Origin: JAAFHS01 sp031396505
GTDB taxonomy: Bacteria; Pseudomonadota; Alphaproteobacteria; Rhodobacterales; Rhodobacteraceae
Length of the DNA stretch: 23,537 nucleotides
Assembly (NCBI GenBank): GCA_031396505.1
Contig: JANNKX010000210.1
Coordinates: 1-23,537, forward strand
Direction: 5' to 3'
Shown here: positions 1 to 6,796 of the stretch, in pieces
Numbering within the stretch: the first letter of the stretch is position 1
Layout: the number at the start of each line of letters is the position of its first letter
Translations under genes and position numbers: made by a program
Notes under the pieces: generated by a model
Told to the model about the DNA's origin: nothing
What the model saw: only the letters and a program-made list of their open reading frames with translations
Databases searched by the model: none

Positions 1-750
1 CTGGTTCAGCGCATCGAGCGTGCCATCCGCCTTCATCTCCGCAATCGCGGCGTTGATCGGGGCCACCAGATCGCTGCCCTTGGGGAAGATGAACCCGAAA
101 TCGTCGGATGCCAGCGGCGCACCGATGATCTTCAGCCCGCCATCCGATGCACCGACATAGCCATTCGCCGCCGTCGAATCCGACAGCGTCAGATCGACAT
201 CGCCCGCTTTCAACGCCTCCAGCCCCGCGCCGAACGTCTCAAACTTGATGATGCGCGCGTTTTCCTCGTTGCCATCCAGAATGTTGTAAACCGCCGCGTA
301 AAACGGTGATGTGCCCGGCTGTGCCGATACCAGCAGATCGGGGATCGCCGCAAACGATGCCGCATCGGTGAACCGCGTCTCATCGCCACGCACGATCATC
401 AACATTTCCGACCGCATATAGGGTTCGGAAAAATCGACCTGTTCGCGGCGCTCATCCTTGATGGTAATGCCGGTCATGCCAAGGTCATACTGGCCTTCCG
501 ACACGGCGGGGATCATCGCATCCCAGCTCGTATTTTGATAGCTGACGGTCGCATTCAGGCGTTTGGCGATTTCGGCCATCGCGTCATATTCCCAGCCAAT
601 CGCCGCCCCCGACCCGTCCAGAAACTGCAGCGGTGGATAGGCGTTCTCCGTCACAACGACGATTTCGCGACCGGCAAGATCAGGCACTTCGGCAAAGGCG
701 GCGGTCGCGCTCAGCATGGCAAGCCCGGCAAGGGCAGCGGTCAGTTTCAT
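1..750 (-). CDS. Amino-acid ABC transporter substrate-binding protein (partial, C-terminus off window)
   Basis: This is a periplasmic solute-binding protein of the SBP_bac_3 family, which delivers a polar amino acid or similar small solute to an ABC permease. The first 20 or so residues are a Sec signal peptide (MKLTAALAGL...ATAAFA, cleavage before EVPD). The family pattern follows: EIVVVTENAYPPLQF near the N-terminus, GWEYD, and the ligand-loop signature GMTGITIKDERR followed by VDFSEPY. The reading frame runs open to base 1, so about 250 residues are present and only the last few should be missing. The ATG at 750 has GGGGAG about 7 bases upstream. It lies 37 bases after the ThiF/MoeB-like gene on the same strand, so it may be cotranscribed, although no permease gene is visible. 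The exact ligand cannot be read from the sequence. Confidence 0.9.
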   Translation of the reverse strand, partial: MKLTAALAGLAMLSATAAFAEVPDLAGREIVVVTENAYPPLQFLDGSGAAIGWEYDAMAEIAKRLNATVSYQNTSWDAMIPAVSEGQYDLGMTGITIKDERREQVDFSEPYMRSEMLMIVRGDETRFTDAASFAAIPDLLVSAQPGTSPFYAAVYNILDGNEENARIIKFETFGAGLEALKAGDVDLTLSDSTAANGYVGASDGGLKIIGAPLASDDFGFIFPKGSDLVAPINAAIAEMKADGTLDALNQ

Positions 751-787
751 GTGGTTTCTCCCCGGTTGGTTTTGTGCCAGATTAAGG

Positions 788-1879
788 TCATGGCTGCGGC
801 ACTGTCCAGCCACGGCGCGCATCCGCCCCGCAAACCGGGCAATCTGCCTGGCGTTTGACCACAATGCTGCGGGTTTCGGCGTGCAGCGCGTCGTGAATGA
901 CCAGCCGCCCCATCAGGCCCGTTCCCGCACCCGTGATCTGCTTGACCGCCTCCATCGCCATCATTGCACCCAGAATCCCCGGCAAGGGCGCGGCCACCCC
1001 GGCCTCCGCACAGGTCGGCACCAGCCCCGGCGCGGGCCGCACCGGAAACACGCACGCATAGCAGGGGCCGCCATGCGCCGGATCATAAAGGCTGATCTGG
1101 CCTTCCCATTGCGTGATGGCAGCGGCAATCAACGGCACGCCCGCCTGCGCGGACACCCGGTTCACAAGGTAGCGCGTATCGAAATTGTCCGATCCGTCCA
1201 GCACAAGATCATAGTCGGCGACCAGCGCCGCCGCGATTTCCTCTGTCAGCCGCCGCTGATAGGGGCGCACCGTGATGAACGGGTTCAACGCCCGCATCGC
1301 CGCTTCCGCCGACTGCACCTTGGCCATGCCGATCCGCGCGTCCGTATGGATGATCTGCCGCTGCAGGTTGGTGTGATCGACGACATCGTCATCAATCACC
1401 CCGATCGTGCCCACCCCCGCACCCGCCAGGTACAGCAGCACGGGCGACCCCAGCCCCCCCGCGCCAATGACCAACACCCGCGCATCCCGCAGCGCCTTCT
1501 GCCCGGTCCCGCCAATCTCGCGCAGCATGATGTGGCGCGCGTAACGGTCCAGCTCACTGTCCGAAAACTTGCCCGGTGGCACCGCTGCAACCGGAACCGC
1601 AGCGCGTGCGCGCAGGCGGGGCAGCACCGCGCGAAAACCCGCGACCACGGCCACCAGCACCCCCAGCAGCAACCACCCCGCCAGATCGCCCCCCACAAAG
1701 GGCGGCGGAAGGCGCAATTCGCCCGACGGATCGATCCTGCGTTCCGCCTGCCAGACCGGAAAGGTCACGGCCATCAGCCCGACCCACCACAGGAAGGAGA
1801 GGCCCCAGAACAGCCTGCGTGGCAGCGTCATCAACCAGGCCGCCACCCAGATCGCCGCAAACCCCAGAAGGCCGATCAT
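788..1879 (-). CDS. moeB: HesA/MoeB/ThiF-family adenylyltransferase with N-terminal membrane segments
   Basis: This is an E1-like enzyme that adenylates the C-terminal glycine of a ubiquitin-like sulfur carrier such as MoaD or ThiS, for molybdopterin or thiamine biosynthesis. Residues 110-363 carry the whole family signature: LDRYARHIMLREIGGTGQ, the nucleotide loop GAGGLGSP (139-146), DDDVVDHTNLQRQ, DGSDNFDTRYLVN, the candidate catalytic Cys290 in PTCAEAGV, and two zinc pairs (CYAC 273-276 and CPVC 347-350). Residues 1-100 are unusual. They hold about three hydrophobic segments (near 1-19, 24-43 and 67-85) that soluble MoeB of about 250 residues lacks, so the enzyme is probably tethered to the membrane. 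The gene starts 12 bases after dut. The symbol moeB is a family-level guess; ThiF or another sulfur-carrier E1 is possible. Confidence 0.88.
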   Translation of the reverse strand: MIGLLGFAAIWVAAWLMTLPRRLFWGLSFLWWVGLMAVTFPVWQAERRIDPSGELRLPPPFVGGDLAGWLLLGVLVAVVAGFRAVLPRLRARAAVPVAAVPPGKFSDSELDRYARHIMLREIGGTGQKALRDARVLVIGAGGLGSPVLLYLAGAGVGTIGVIDDDVVDHTNLQRQIIHTDARIGMAKVQSAEAAMRALNPFITVRPYQRRLTEEIAAALVADYDLVLDGSDNFDTRYLVNRVSAQAGVPLIAAAITQWEGQISLYDPAHGGPCYACVFPVRPAPGLVPTCAEAGVAAPLPGILGAMMAMEAVKQITGAGTGLMGRLVIHDALHAETRSIVVKRQADCPVCGADARRGWTVPQP

Positions 1880-1891
1880 CCGCGCCCCACT

Positions 1892-2359
1892 CTAACTGCG
1901 CCCCGTCGACCCAAAGCCGCCCGTCCCGCGCACCGTATCCGACAGCGCGTCCACCACCGCAAACCCCGCCTGCACCACCGGTGCCACGATCATCTGCGCA
2001 ATCCGCTCGCCATGTTGCACCATATAGGGTGCATCCGACAGGTTGACCAAAGCCACGCCCAAAGGCCCGCGATAATCGCTGTCAATCGTGCCCGGCGTGT
2101 TCGGCAGCGTGATCCCCGATTTCACCGCCAGCCCCGAACGCGGCCTGATCTGCACCTCGAACCCCGCCGGAATTTCAATCCTGATCCCCGTCGGCACGAT
2201 CACCCGCGCCATCGGTACCAACATAATCCCCGCCGCCCTGTCCCCCGGCATCAGGTTCGCCCGCACGTCCGCCCCGGCAGACCCCGCCGTCGCATAGGTC
2301 GGCAATGGCACATCACGATCCGCCCACTCCTCCCACAGCACACGCAAAACAGGTGTCAT
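1892..2359 (-). CDS. dut: Deoxyuridine 5'-triphosphate nucleotidohydrolase (dUTPase)
   Basis: dUTPase hydrolyses dUTP to dUMP and pyrophosphate, keeping uracil out of DNA and supplying dUMP for thymidylate synthesis. The protein has 155 residues, the usual length for the trimeric family. All five motifs are visible: AGSAGAD (25-31), RPRSGLAVK (72-80), NTPGTIDSDYRG (87-98, with the catalytic Asp of motif III), RIAQMIVAP (119-127) and the C-terminal glycine-rich arm RGTGGFGSTG (144-153). I chose the ATG at 2359 because GAGGAAGGGG lies just upstream. An in-frame ATG at 2404 would add a 15-residue low-complexity extension unlike the family. The gene lies between coaBC and the MoeB-like gene on one strand; the coaBC-dut pairing is common in proteobacteria. 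Confidence 0.96.
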   Translation of the reverse strand: MTPVLRVLWEEWADRDVPLPTYATAGSAGADVRANLMPGDRAAGIMLVPMARVIVPTGIRIEIPAGFEVQIRPRSGLAVKSGITLPNTPGTIDSDYRGPLGVALVNLSDAPYMVQHGERIAQMIVAPVVQAGFAVVDALSDTVRGTGGFGSTGRS

Positions 2360-2432
2360 GCGCCCGCCCCTTCCTCTCTGAAAAAACATCCCCGCCGGAG
2401 GCATCCGCAGCCCCCCCCAAGCACGCCCCCCG

Positions 2433-3626
2433 TCACGTCAGCGCCTCTGCAATCCGCGCCGCCAGTTTGCGCGCCACGGCATCTTTGCCCATGCGCGGCC
2501 ACACCTCGACGCCCGCATCCGTGATCACCGCCACTGCGTTTTCCATGCCCCCCATGATCCCCGTCCCCGGCGACACATCATTCGCCACGATCCAGTCGCA
2601 CCCCTTGCGCGCCCGCTTTGCCGTCGCATGCGACAGCACATCATCGGTTTCCGCGGCAAACCCCACCACCAGCCGGGGCCGCAACGCCCCCTTTGAAACC
2701 GCCGCCAGAATGTCGGGGTTTTCGGCAAAGGTCAGCACGGGCAAGCCCCCCTTGCCATCCTTCTTCATCTTGTGATCGCTGGCATTTGACACCCGCCAAT
2801 CCGCCACCGCCGCCGCAAACACCGCCGCATCCGCAGGCAACCCCGCCGTCACCGCCGCCATCATTTCTGCCGCCGTCTCCACCCGCACCACATCCACCCC
2901 ACCGGGCGCAGGCACCGTTGCGGGCCCCGTCACGAACGTGACCCGTGCCCCCAGATCGCGCAGCGCCGCTGCCAGAGCCGTGCCCTGCGACCCTGATGAC
3001 CGGTTCGCGATGTATCGCACCGGATCAATCGGCTCATGCGTCGGCCCCGATGTCACCAGCACATGTTTGCCCGCCAACGGCCCGGCCCCCAACATCCCCT
3101 CAGCCGCCGCCACAATCTCCAACGGTTCCGCCATCCGCCCCGGCCCGTATTCACCACAAGCCATGTCGCCTGCGTTCGGCCCCACCAGACGCACCCCATC
3201 CGCCTGCACCTGCGCGACATTGCGCTGCGTCGCCGCGTGGCTCCACATCCGCACATTCATCGCAGGCGCCGCCAGCACCCGCGTATCGGTGGCCAGCAGC
3301 AGGGTTGACGCCAGATCATCCGCACGCCCACCCGCCATTTTTGCCAGCAGATCCGCCGTCGCGGGTGCCACCACAATCAGGTCCGCCACGCGGGACAACT
3401 GAATATGTCCCATCTCGGCCTCGTCCGTCAGGCTGAACAGATCGCTGTAGACCTTTTCCCCCGCCAGTGCCGCCACCGACAAGGGCGTCACAAACTCGGT
3501 GGCTGCCCGCGTCAGCACAGGCGTCACCGCCGCCCCGCGTTCGCGCAGACGCCGGATCAGGTCCAGCGATTTATACGCCGAAATCCCGCCCCCGATGATC
3601 AGAAGGATACGCGTCCCCTGCAACAT
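2433..3626 (-). CDS. coaBC: Bifunctional phosphopantothenoylcysteine decarboxylase / phosphopantothenate-cysteine ligase
   Basis: CoaBC catalyses two successive steps of coenzyme A synthesis: CTP-dependent joining of 4'-phosphopantothenate to cysteine (CoaB), then FMN-dependent decarboxylation to 4'-phosphopantetheine (CoaC). The N-terminal flavoprotein half shows the active His74 (MGHIQLSR), PAMN (121-124) and the substrate-clamp Cys157 in GDMACGEYGPGRM. The CoaB half starts near residue 187 with HVLVTSGPTHEPIDPVRYIANRSSG, followed by FAAAVADWR (270-278) and the KMKK lysine cluster (286-289). The length, 397 residues, is normal for the fused enzyme. The ATG at 3626 is preceded by AAGGGG at a good distance. 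It is probably the first gene of the minus-strand run coaBC-dut-moeB-SBP; dut follows after 73 bases. Confidence 0.97.
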   Translation of the reverse strand: MLQGTRILLIIGGGISAYKSLDLIRRLRERGAAVTPVLTRAATEFVTPLSVAALAGEKVYSDLFSLTDEAEMGHIQLSRVADLIVVAPATADLLAKMAGGRADDLASTLLLATDTRVLAAPAMNVRMWSHAATQRNVAQVQADGVRLVGPNAGDMACGEYGPGRMAEPLEIVAAAEGMLGAGPLAGKHVLVTSGPTHEPIDPVRYIANRSSGSQGTALAAALRDLGARVTFVTGPATVPAPGGVDVVRVETAAEMMAAVTAGLPADAAVFAAAVADWRVSNASDHKMKKDGKGGLPVLTFAENPDILAAVSKGALRPRLVVGFAAETDDVLSHATAKRARKGCDWIVANDVSPGTGIMGGMENAVAVITDAGVEVWPRMGKDAVARKLAARIAEALT

Positions 3627-3692
3627 GGCCCACCCCTTGTGTCCGCGCCTTCAGGTGTAGGGGCTGTGCCATGCAACTGCAACTGCCCGGAT

Positions 3693-3712
3693 GATGGGCA
3701 AAATTGTCCATC
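3693..3712 (-). terminator. Candidate stem-loop just after chaN
   Basis: Immediately downstream of the chaN stop codon there is an inverted repeat with arms GATGGGCAA and TTGTCCATC around a two-base loop, with one G-T mismatch or wobble. It could end or stabilise the rpoH-chaN transcript. There is no T-tract after it, so it is not a classical intrinsic terminator. Confidence 0.3.
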
Positions 3713-4501
3713 CTACCGGAACGCAGTACAGGGATCCTGCCGTTCTGGTGCATCGCTCACCACCCACAGGTCGAACGGCGCATCCTCGGCCCGCGCCTCC
3801 AGTTGCCCCACCGACAACACCTGCAAGTCAGGCGCGACTAACCGCAACACAGCAGGCACGCCCCGATCGTTGCGCGCATGTCCATTGCCGGCAATCACCA
3901 CCACCGGCCCGCCCGTCGCCTCCACCGCCTGCACGGTTGCCCGTGCCAAAGCCGCGTCGCGCAGGCGTTGCGCCGCCACCATTCCCGGCAGCAACTCTTT
4001 TGGCAGCGCCCCGCAATGCGCCAGATACTGCTCGGCCTCGCGCTGCGCCTGATCGGCTTCTGCCAGCGGTTTGTCCAGCCCATAGCGCGCCGCATGCGCG
4101 CCAAAGGCTACACCCGCCCCTTGCACCACCGCGATTTGAATTGCGGCGTCCCCCATACCGGCCCCGACGATCCGCGCGTTCGGCACAATCACGAACAGCG
4201 GATAATACATTGTGAAATCGGGCCAACCCGCCGCTTTCCAGCCCACCGTCGCCGCCATCGCCTTCATGTCAAACCGATCATAGGGTCGTGCTGCCTGTTC
4301 CGGCGTCAGCATTTCAAACACAATTACGCGTGGCTGCACGCCAAACAGGATCGTCGTCTGATTTTCATGATGTGCCGGATTGTCATGCACTTCACCGACG
4401 ATCACAACATCCGCCAATGACAGGCTTGGCAGGTGGTCCCGTGGGATTTCCTCGGCCAGCGCCGGGGCCGCGCAAATCAAAAGCCATACCCAGCGGATCA
4501 C
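3713..4501 (-). CDS. ChaN family haem/iron-associated protein (exported)
   Basis: This belongs to the ChaN / Cofac_haem_bdg family. In Campylobacter, ChaN is an iron-regulated lipoprotein whose dimer stacks two haems; the role in alphaproteobacteria is not settled. The conserved blocks are visible: GEVHDNPAHH (36-45), VFEML (61-65), the YYPLF region near 99-103 and the C-terminal GNGHAR (205-210), where the histidines are the likely ligand or catalytic positions. Residues 1-16 form a short signal peptide ending ALA, so export is expected; a good lipobox is not seen. The length, 262 residues, fits the family. The start is GTG at 4501, and that GTGA overlaps the TGA stop of the rpoH-type gene, so translation of the two is probably coupled. 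No better start lies downstream. Confidence 0.85.
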   Translation of the reverse strand: MIRWVWLLICAAPALAEEIPRDHLPSLSLADVVIVGEVHDNPAHHENQTTILFGVQPRVIVFEMLTPEQAARPYDRFDMKAMAATVGWKAAGWPDFTMYYPLFVIVPNARIVGAGMGDAAIQIAVVQGAGVAFGAHAARYGLDKPLAEADQAQREAEQYLAHCGALPKELLPGMVAAQRLRDAALARATVQAVEATGGPVVVIAGNGHARNDRGVPAVLRLVAPDLQVLSVGQLEARAEDAPFDLWVVSDAPERQDPCTAFR

Positions 4502-5373
4502 AGGAAATGATGTACTTCGCGCGATTGGCCTTCCAGCGATTTACGCATCTTCATGAATGCCGCCGCCTCCAACTGCCGGACACGTTCTTTTGACAAGCCC
4601 AGCTCTTGCCCCAAGCTTTCCAGCGTGCGCTGCTCTTCGCGCAGCTTGCGTTCCGCCACGATATAGCGTTCGCGCGCATTCAGACTTTGCATCGCCCGCA
4701 CCAGCCATGTGCGCAGATGCGCCTGATCATGTGCCCCTTCCACAACCTCCGCCGCCTGCGGACCGTCATCTTCAAGCGCGTCAATCCATTCGCGCCCCTC
4801 ATCCTCTGCCGATTGCGTCGCGTTCAATGAATAGTCCGACCCCGAAAGCCGACCTTCCATCATCTCCACGTCCGCCAACGGCACGCCCACTTCGGATGCC
4901 ACCATCTGGCGCAACTGGTGACTGTCCAGTGCCTCACCCCGCTGTGATGCCTCGCGCTCCAGTTTCGCCTGCACCCGGCGCAGGTTGAAAAACAGGCTCT
5001 TCTGGCTGCTGGTTGACCCCGTGCGCACCATCGACCAGTTGCGCATTACATAGTCCTGGATGGATGCCTTGATCCACCACACCGCGTAAGTCGAAAAGCG
5101 CACGCCGCGATCGGGGTCAAACTTTTCTGCCGCCTTCATCAGGCCCAACGACGCCTCTTGGATCAAATCATTCATCGGTGCGCCATAACGGCGAAACTTC
5201 GCCGCCATCGAAATCGCAAGTCGCATATAGGCCGTGATCAACCGATGCAGCGCCGCCTCATCGCGCTGATCGCGCCACGCGTACGCGAGACGCAATTCTG
5301 TTTCCGCATCCAGCAATTCCGCCTTCATCGCTTGGCGAGACATCTTTTGGTCGTTATATCCGTCGAGTGCCAT
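4498..5373 (-). CDS. rpoH: RNA polymerase sigma-32 family factor (RpoHII-like)
   Basis: This is an alternative sigma factor of the heat-shock class. The 291-residue protein starts MALDGYNDQ, as in RpoHII of Rhodobacter relatives. Region 2 holds DLIQEASLGLMKAAEKFDPDRG (69-90) and FSTYAVWWIKASIQDYV (93-109). The RpoH box QKSLFFNLRR (124-133), a hallmark separating RpoH from other sigma-70 members, is intact. Region 4.2 has the helix-turn-helix LESLGQELGLSKERVRQLE (251-269). In Rhodobacter sphaeroides RpoHII acts in the singlet-oxygen and oxidative response; assigning that here is inference. I prefer the ATG at 5373 over a TTG two codons earlier. The gene is divergent from cobU, with 66 bases between the starts, and its stop overlaps the chaN start. 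Confidence 0.94.
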   Translation of the reverse strand: MALDGYNDQKMSRQAMKAELLDAETELRLAYAWRDQRDEAALHRLITAYMRLAISMAAKFRRYGAPMNDLIQEASLGLMKAAEKFDPDRGVRFSTYAVWWIKASIQDYVMRNWSMVRTGSTSSQKSLFFNLRRVQAKLEREASQRGEALDSHQLRQMVASEVGVPLADVEMMEGRLSGSDYSLNATQSAEDEGREWIDALEDDGPQAAEVVEGAHDQAHLRTWLVRAMQSLNARERYIVAERKLREEQRTLESLGQELGLSKERVRQLEAAAFMKMRKSLEGQSREVHHFL

Positions 5374-5398
5374 CTTCAAACCCCCAGCCAGAGACGTG

Positions 5399-5416
5399 AT
5401 CGGCTCTTTCGCCGAT
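5399..5416. promoter_or_regulatory. Perfect dyad in the rpoH-cobU divergent leader
   Basis: Arms ATCGGC and GCCGAT flank a six-base spacer (TCTTTC on the plus strand). The dyad lies about 26 bases before the rpoH start and 24 bases before the cobU start. In rpoH mRNA it would fold into a small hairpin in the leader; as DNA it could be an operator. No clear sigma-70 boxes were recognised in this 66-base gap. Confidence 0.3.
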
Positions 5417-5439
5417 TACTAGTTTTACGAGGCCCACCC

Positions 5440-5979
5440 GTGACCGGATCACAAACATTACTGCCCGCGACCGCATTGGTGATCGGCGGGGCGCGGTCGG
5501 GCAAGTCACGCTTTGCCGAGGGGCTGATCACGGCCACATCCCGCCCGCGGCGCTATATTGCGACGGCAGAAATCTGGGATGACGAAATGCGCGCCCGGAT
5601 CGCACAGCACCGCGCGGATCGCGGAGCCGACTGGCACACGGTCGAGGCCCCGCTTGATCTGCCTGCGGCCCTTGCCGCCGCGACGCCGGACGAGGCTGTG
5701 CTGGTCGATTGCGCCACGTTGTGGCTGACCAATCACCTGCTGGCCGAACATGATCTGGATACCGAAGCCACCACATTGCTTGCCGCTCTTTCCGCCTGTG
5801 CCGCACCCGTCGTTATCGTGACCAACGATGTCGGCGGCGGCATCGTTCCCGATAACGCGCTGGCCCGGCGGTTTCGTGATGCCCAAGGCCGCCTGAACCA
5901 GCAACTTGCCGCGCAGGCAGGCCTTGTCGTCACCGTGATTGCGGGCCTTCCCCTTGTTCTTAAAGGACAGTTGCCATGA
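5440..5979 (+). CDS. cobU: Adenosylcobinamide kinase / adenosylcobinamide-phosphate guanylyltransferase
   Basis: CobU (CobP) phosphorylates adenosylcobinamide and then guanylylates it to adenosyl-GDP-cobinamide, activating the corrin ring for nucleotide-loop attachment. The P-loop GGARSGKS spans 16-23. It is followed by YIATAEIWDDEMRARIAQHRADRG, containing the His expected to accept GMP (His57), then DCATLWLTNHL (90-100), NDVGGGIVPDN (129-139) and ARRFRDAQGRLNQ (142-154), all in family order. The protein has 179 residues, typical of CobU. The start is GTG at 5440, supported by ACGAGG 8 bases upstream and by the family N-terminus; the open frame extends further upstream but there it only antisenses rpoH. 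Its TGA overlaps the next ATG (ATGA), indicating an operon with the phosphatase. Confidence 0.95.
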   Translation: MTGSQTLLPATALVIGGARSGKSRFAEGLITATSRPRRYIATAEIWDDEMRARIAQHRADRGADWHTVEAPLDLPAALAAATPDEAVLVDCATLWLTNHLLAEHDLDTEATTLLAALSACAAPVVIVTNDVGGGIVPDNALARRFRDAQGRLNQQLAAQAGLVVTVIAGLPLVLKGQLP

Positions 5980-6551
5980 CACGGCTGTGGTGGGTGCGCC
6001 ACGGCCCGACGCATCAGAAAACCTTTGTCGGCTGGCGCGATGTGCCCGCCGATCTGTCCGATCACGCCCGCATCGCACGCCTGTCGGCGCATCTGCCAAT
6101 CGGGGCCATGCTGGTTTCGTCCGACCTGTGCCGCGCCAGCGCCACCGCCGACGCGATCGAAACGGGCCGTCACCGCCTGCCGCATCAGGCCGCACTGCGC
6201 GAATTCAACCTTGGCGATTGGGATGGCAAACACTTCACCGACGTGGCCGCGTCGCACCCCGGCCTCAGCCGCGCCTATTGGGAAAATCCCGGCGATCACG
6301 CGCCGCCAAATGGCGAAAGCTGGAACACCGCCGCCGCCCGTGTGAACATGGCTGTTGATGGCCTGCTGACACAGCCCGCGCGCGATATCATCATCGTCGC
6401 GCATGTCGGCGTCATTCTGACGCAGGTGCAGCGCGCACTTGGGATCACGGCCTATCAGGCGTTGGCCCACAAGATCGACAATCTGTCGGTGACAACCCTG
6501 ATCCACGATACCCGCCAATGGCGCGCCGCCGTGATCAATCACCTGCCCTGA
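5976..6551 (+). CDS. cobC: Histidine phosphatase family protein, probable alpha-ribazole phosphatase
   Basis: This is a phosphoglycerate-mutase-like histidine phosphatase of 191 residues. The catalytic RHG (8-10) lies in WWVRHGPTH. Arg53 (SSDLCRASATA), Glu76 (LREFNLGDWDG) and the second catalytic His143 (VAHVGVI) complete the active site. Members with the REFNLGDWDG block next to cobalamin genes are usually CobC, which removes the 5'-phosphate from alpha-ribazole phosphate or adenosylcobalamin phosphate. The ATGA overlap with cobU supports that role strongly, though a broader phosphatase function cannot be excluded from sequence alone. Confidence 0.87.
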   Translation: MTRLWWVRHGPTHQKTFVGWRDVPADLSDHARIARLSAHLPIGAMLVSSDLCRASATADAIETGRHRLPHQAALREFNLGDWDGKHFTDVAASHPGLSRAYWENPGDHAPPNGESWNTAAARVNMAVDGLLTQPARDIIIVAHVGVILTQVQRALGITAYQALAHKIDNLSVTTLIHDTRQWRAAVINHLP

Positions 6552-6591
6552 TCCGCACAATCATCACGCCCGGCCCCCCGGCACAAAGGCG

Positions 6592-6630
6592 CCTCCCTCC
6601 CCCCCTGTGGGGCAGGGCTGGGGTGGGGGG
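6592..6630. repeat. G/C-tract intergenic repeat-like element
   Basis: In the 245-base gap between cobC and the GST gene, a run of C blocks (CCTCCCTCCCCCCC) is followed by TGTGGGGCAGGG and CTGGGGTGGGGGG, so the halves can pair into a GC-rich hairpin. Read on the minus strand it encodes PHPSPAPQGG-like peptides, a pattern typical of spurious ORFs over dispersed intergenic repeats in proteobacteria. Only one copy is in this window, so its repetitive nature is inferred. The rest of the gap is C-rich with no recognised gene. Confidence 0.4.
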
Positions 6631-6796
6631 CCAGCCGAACGCACCTCACCCTATCGCGATGAACCCGGCGCGGCGTCCCTGCCGCCCGCACACCCCCGCC
6701 GCCCCCCACAAAAGGCCGCCGCAAGGCACCCCTTCCTGTTGCGTCCAAAACAGACCCGCGTCATGCATGCACCAACAGGTTCTGAAAGGATGCGCC

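Noticed and set aside
2381..2386. A6/T6 run upstream of dut as an intrinsic terminator after coaBC
   Set aside because: The preceding G/C blocks give only a four-pair imperfect stem, and the genes are probably cotranscribed.
2360..2404. Extended N-terminus of dUTPase from an ATG at 2404
   Set aside because: The extra 15 residues are low-complexity, and a better ribosome site precedes the internal ATG that matches the family start.
716..2524. 602-residue plus-strand open frame
   Set aside because: It runs antisense to the moeB-like, dut and coaBC genes, is Arg/Pro/His-rich with no domain pattern, and reflects G+C-rich third positions of the real genes.
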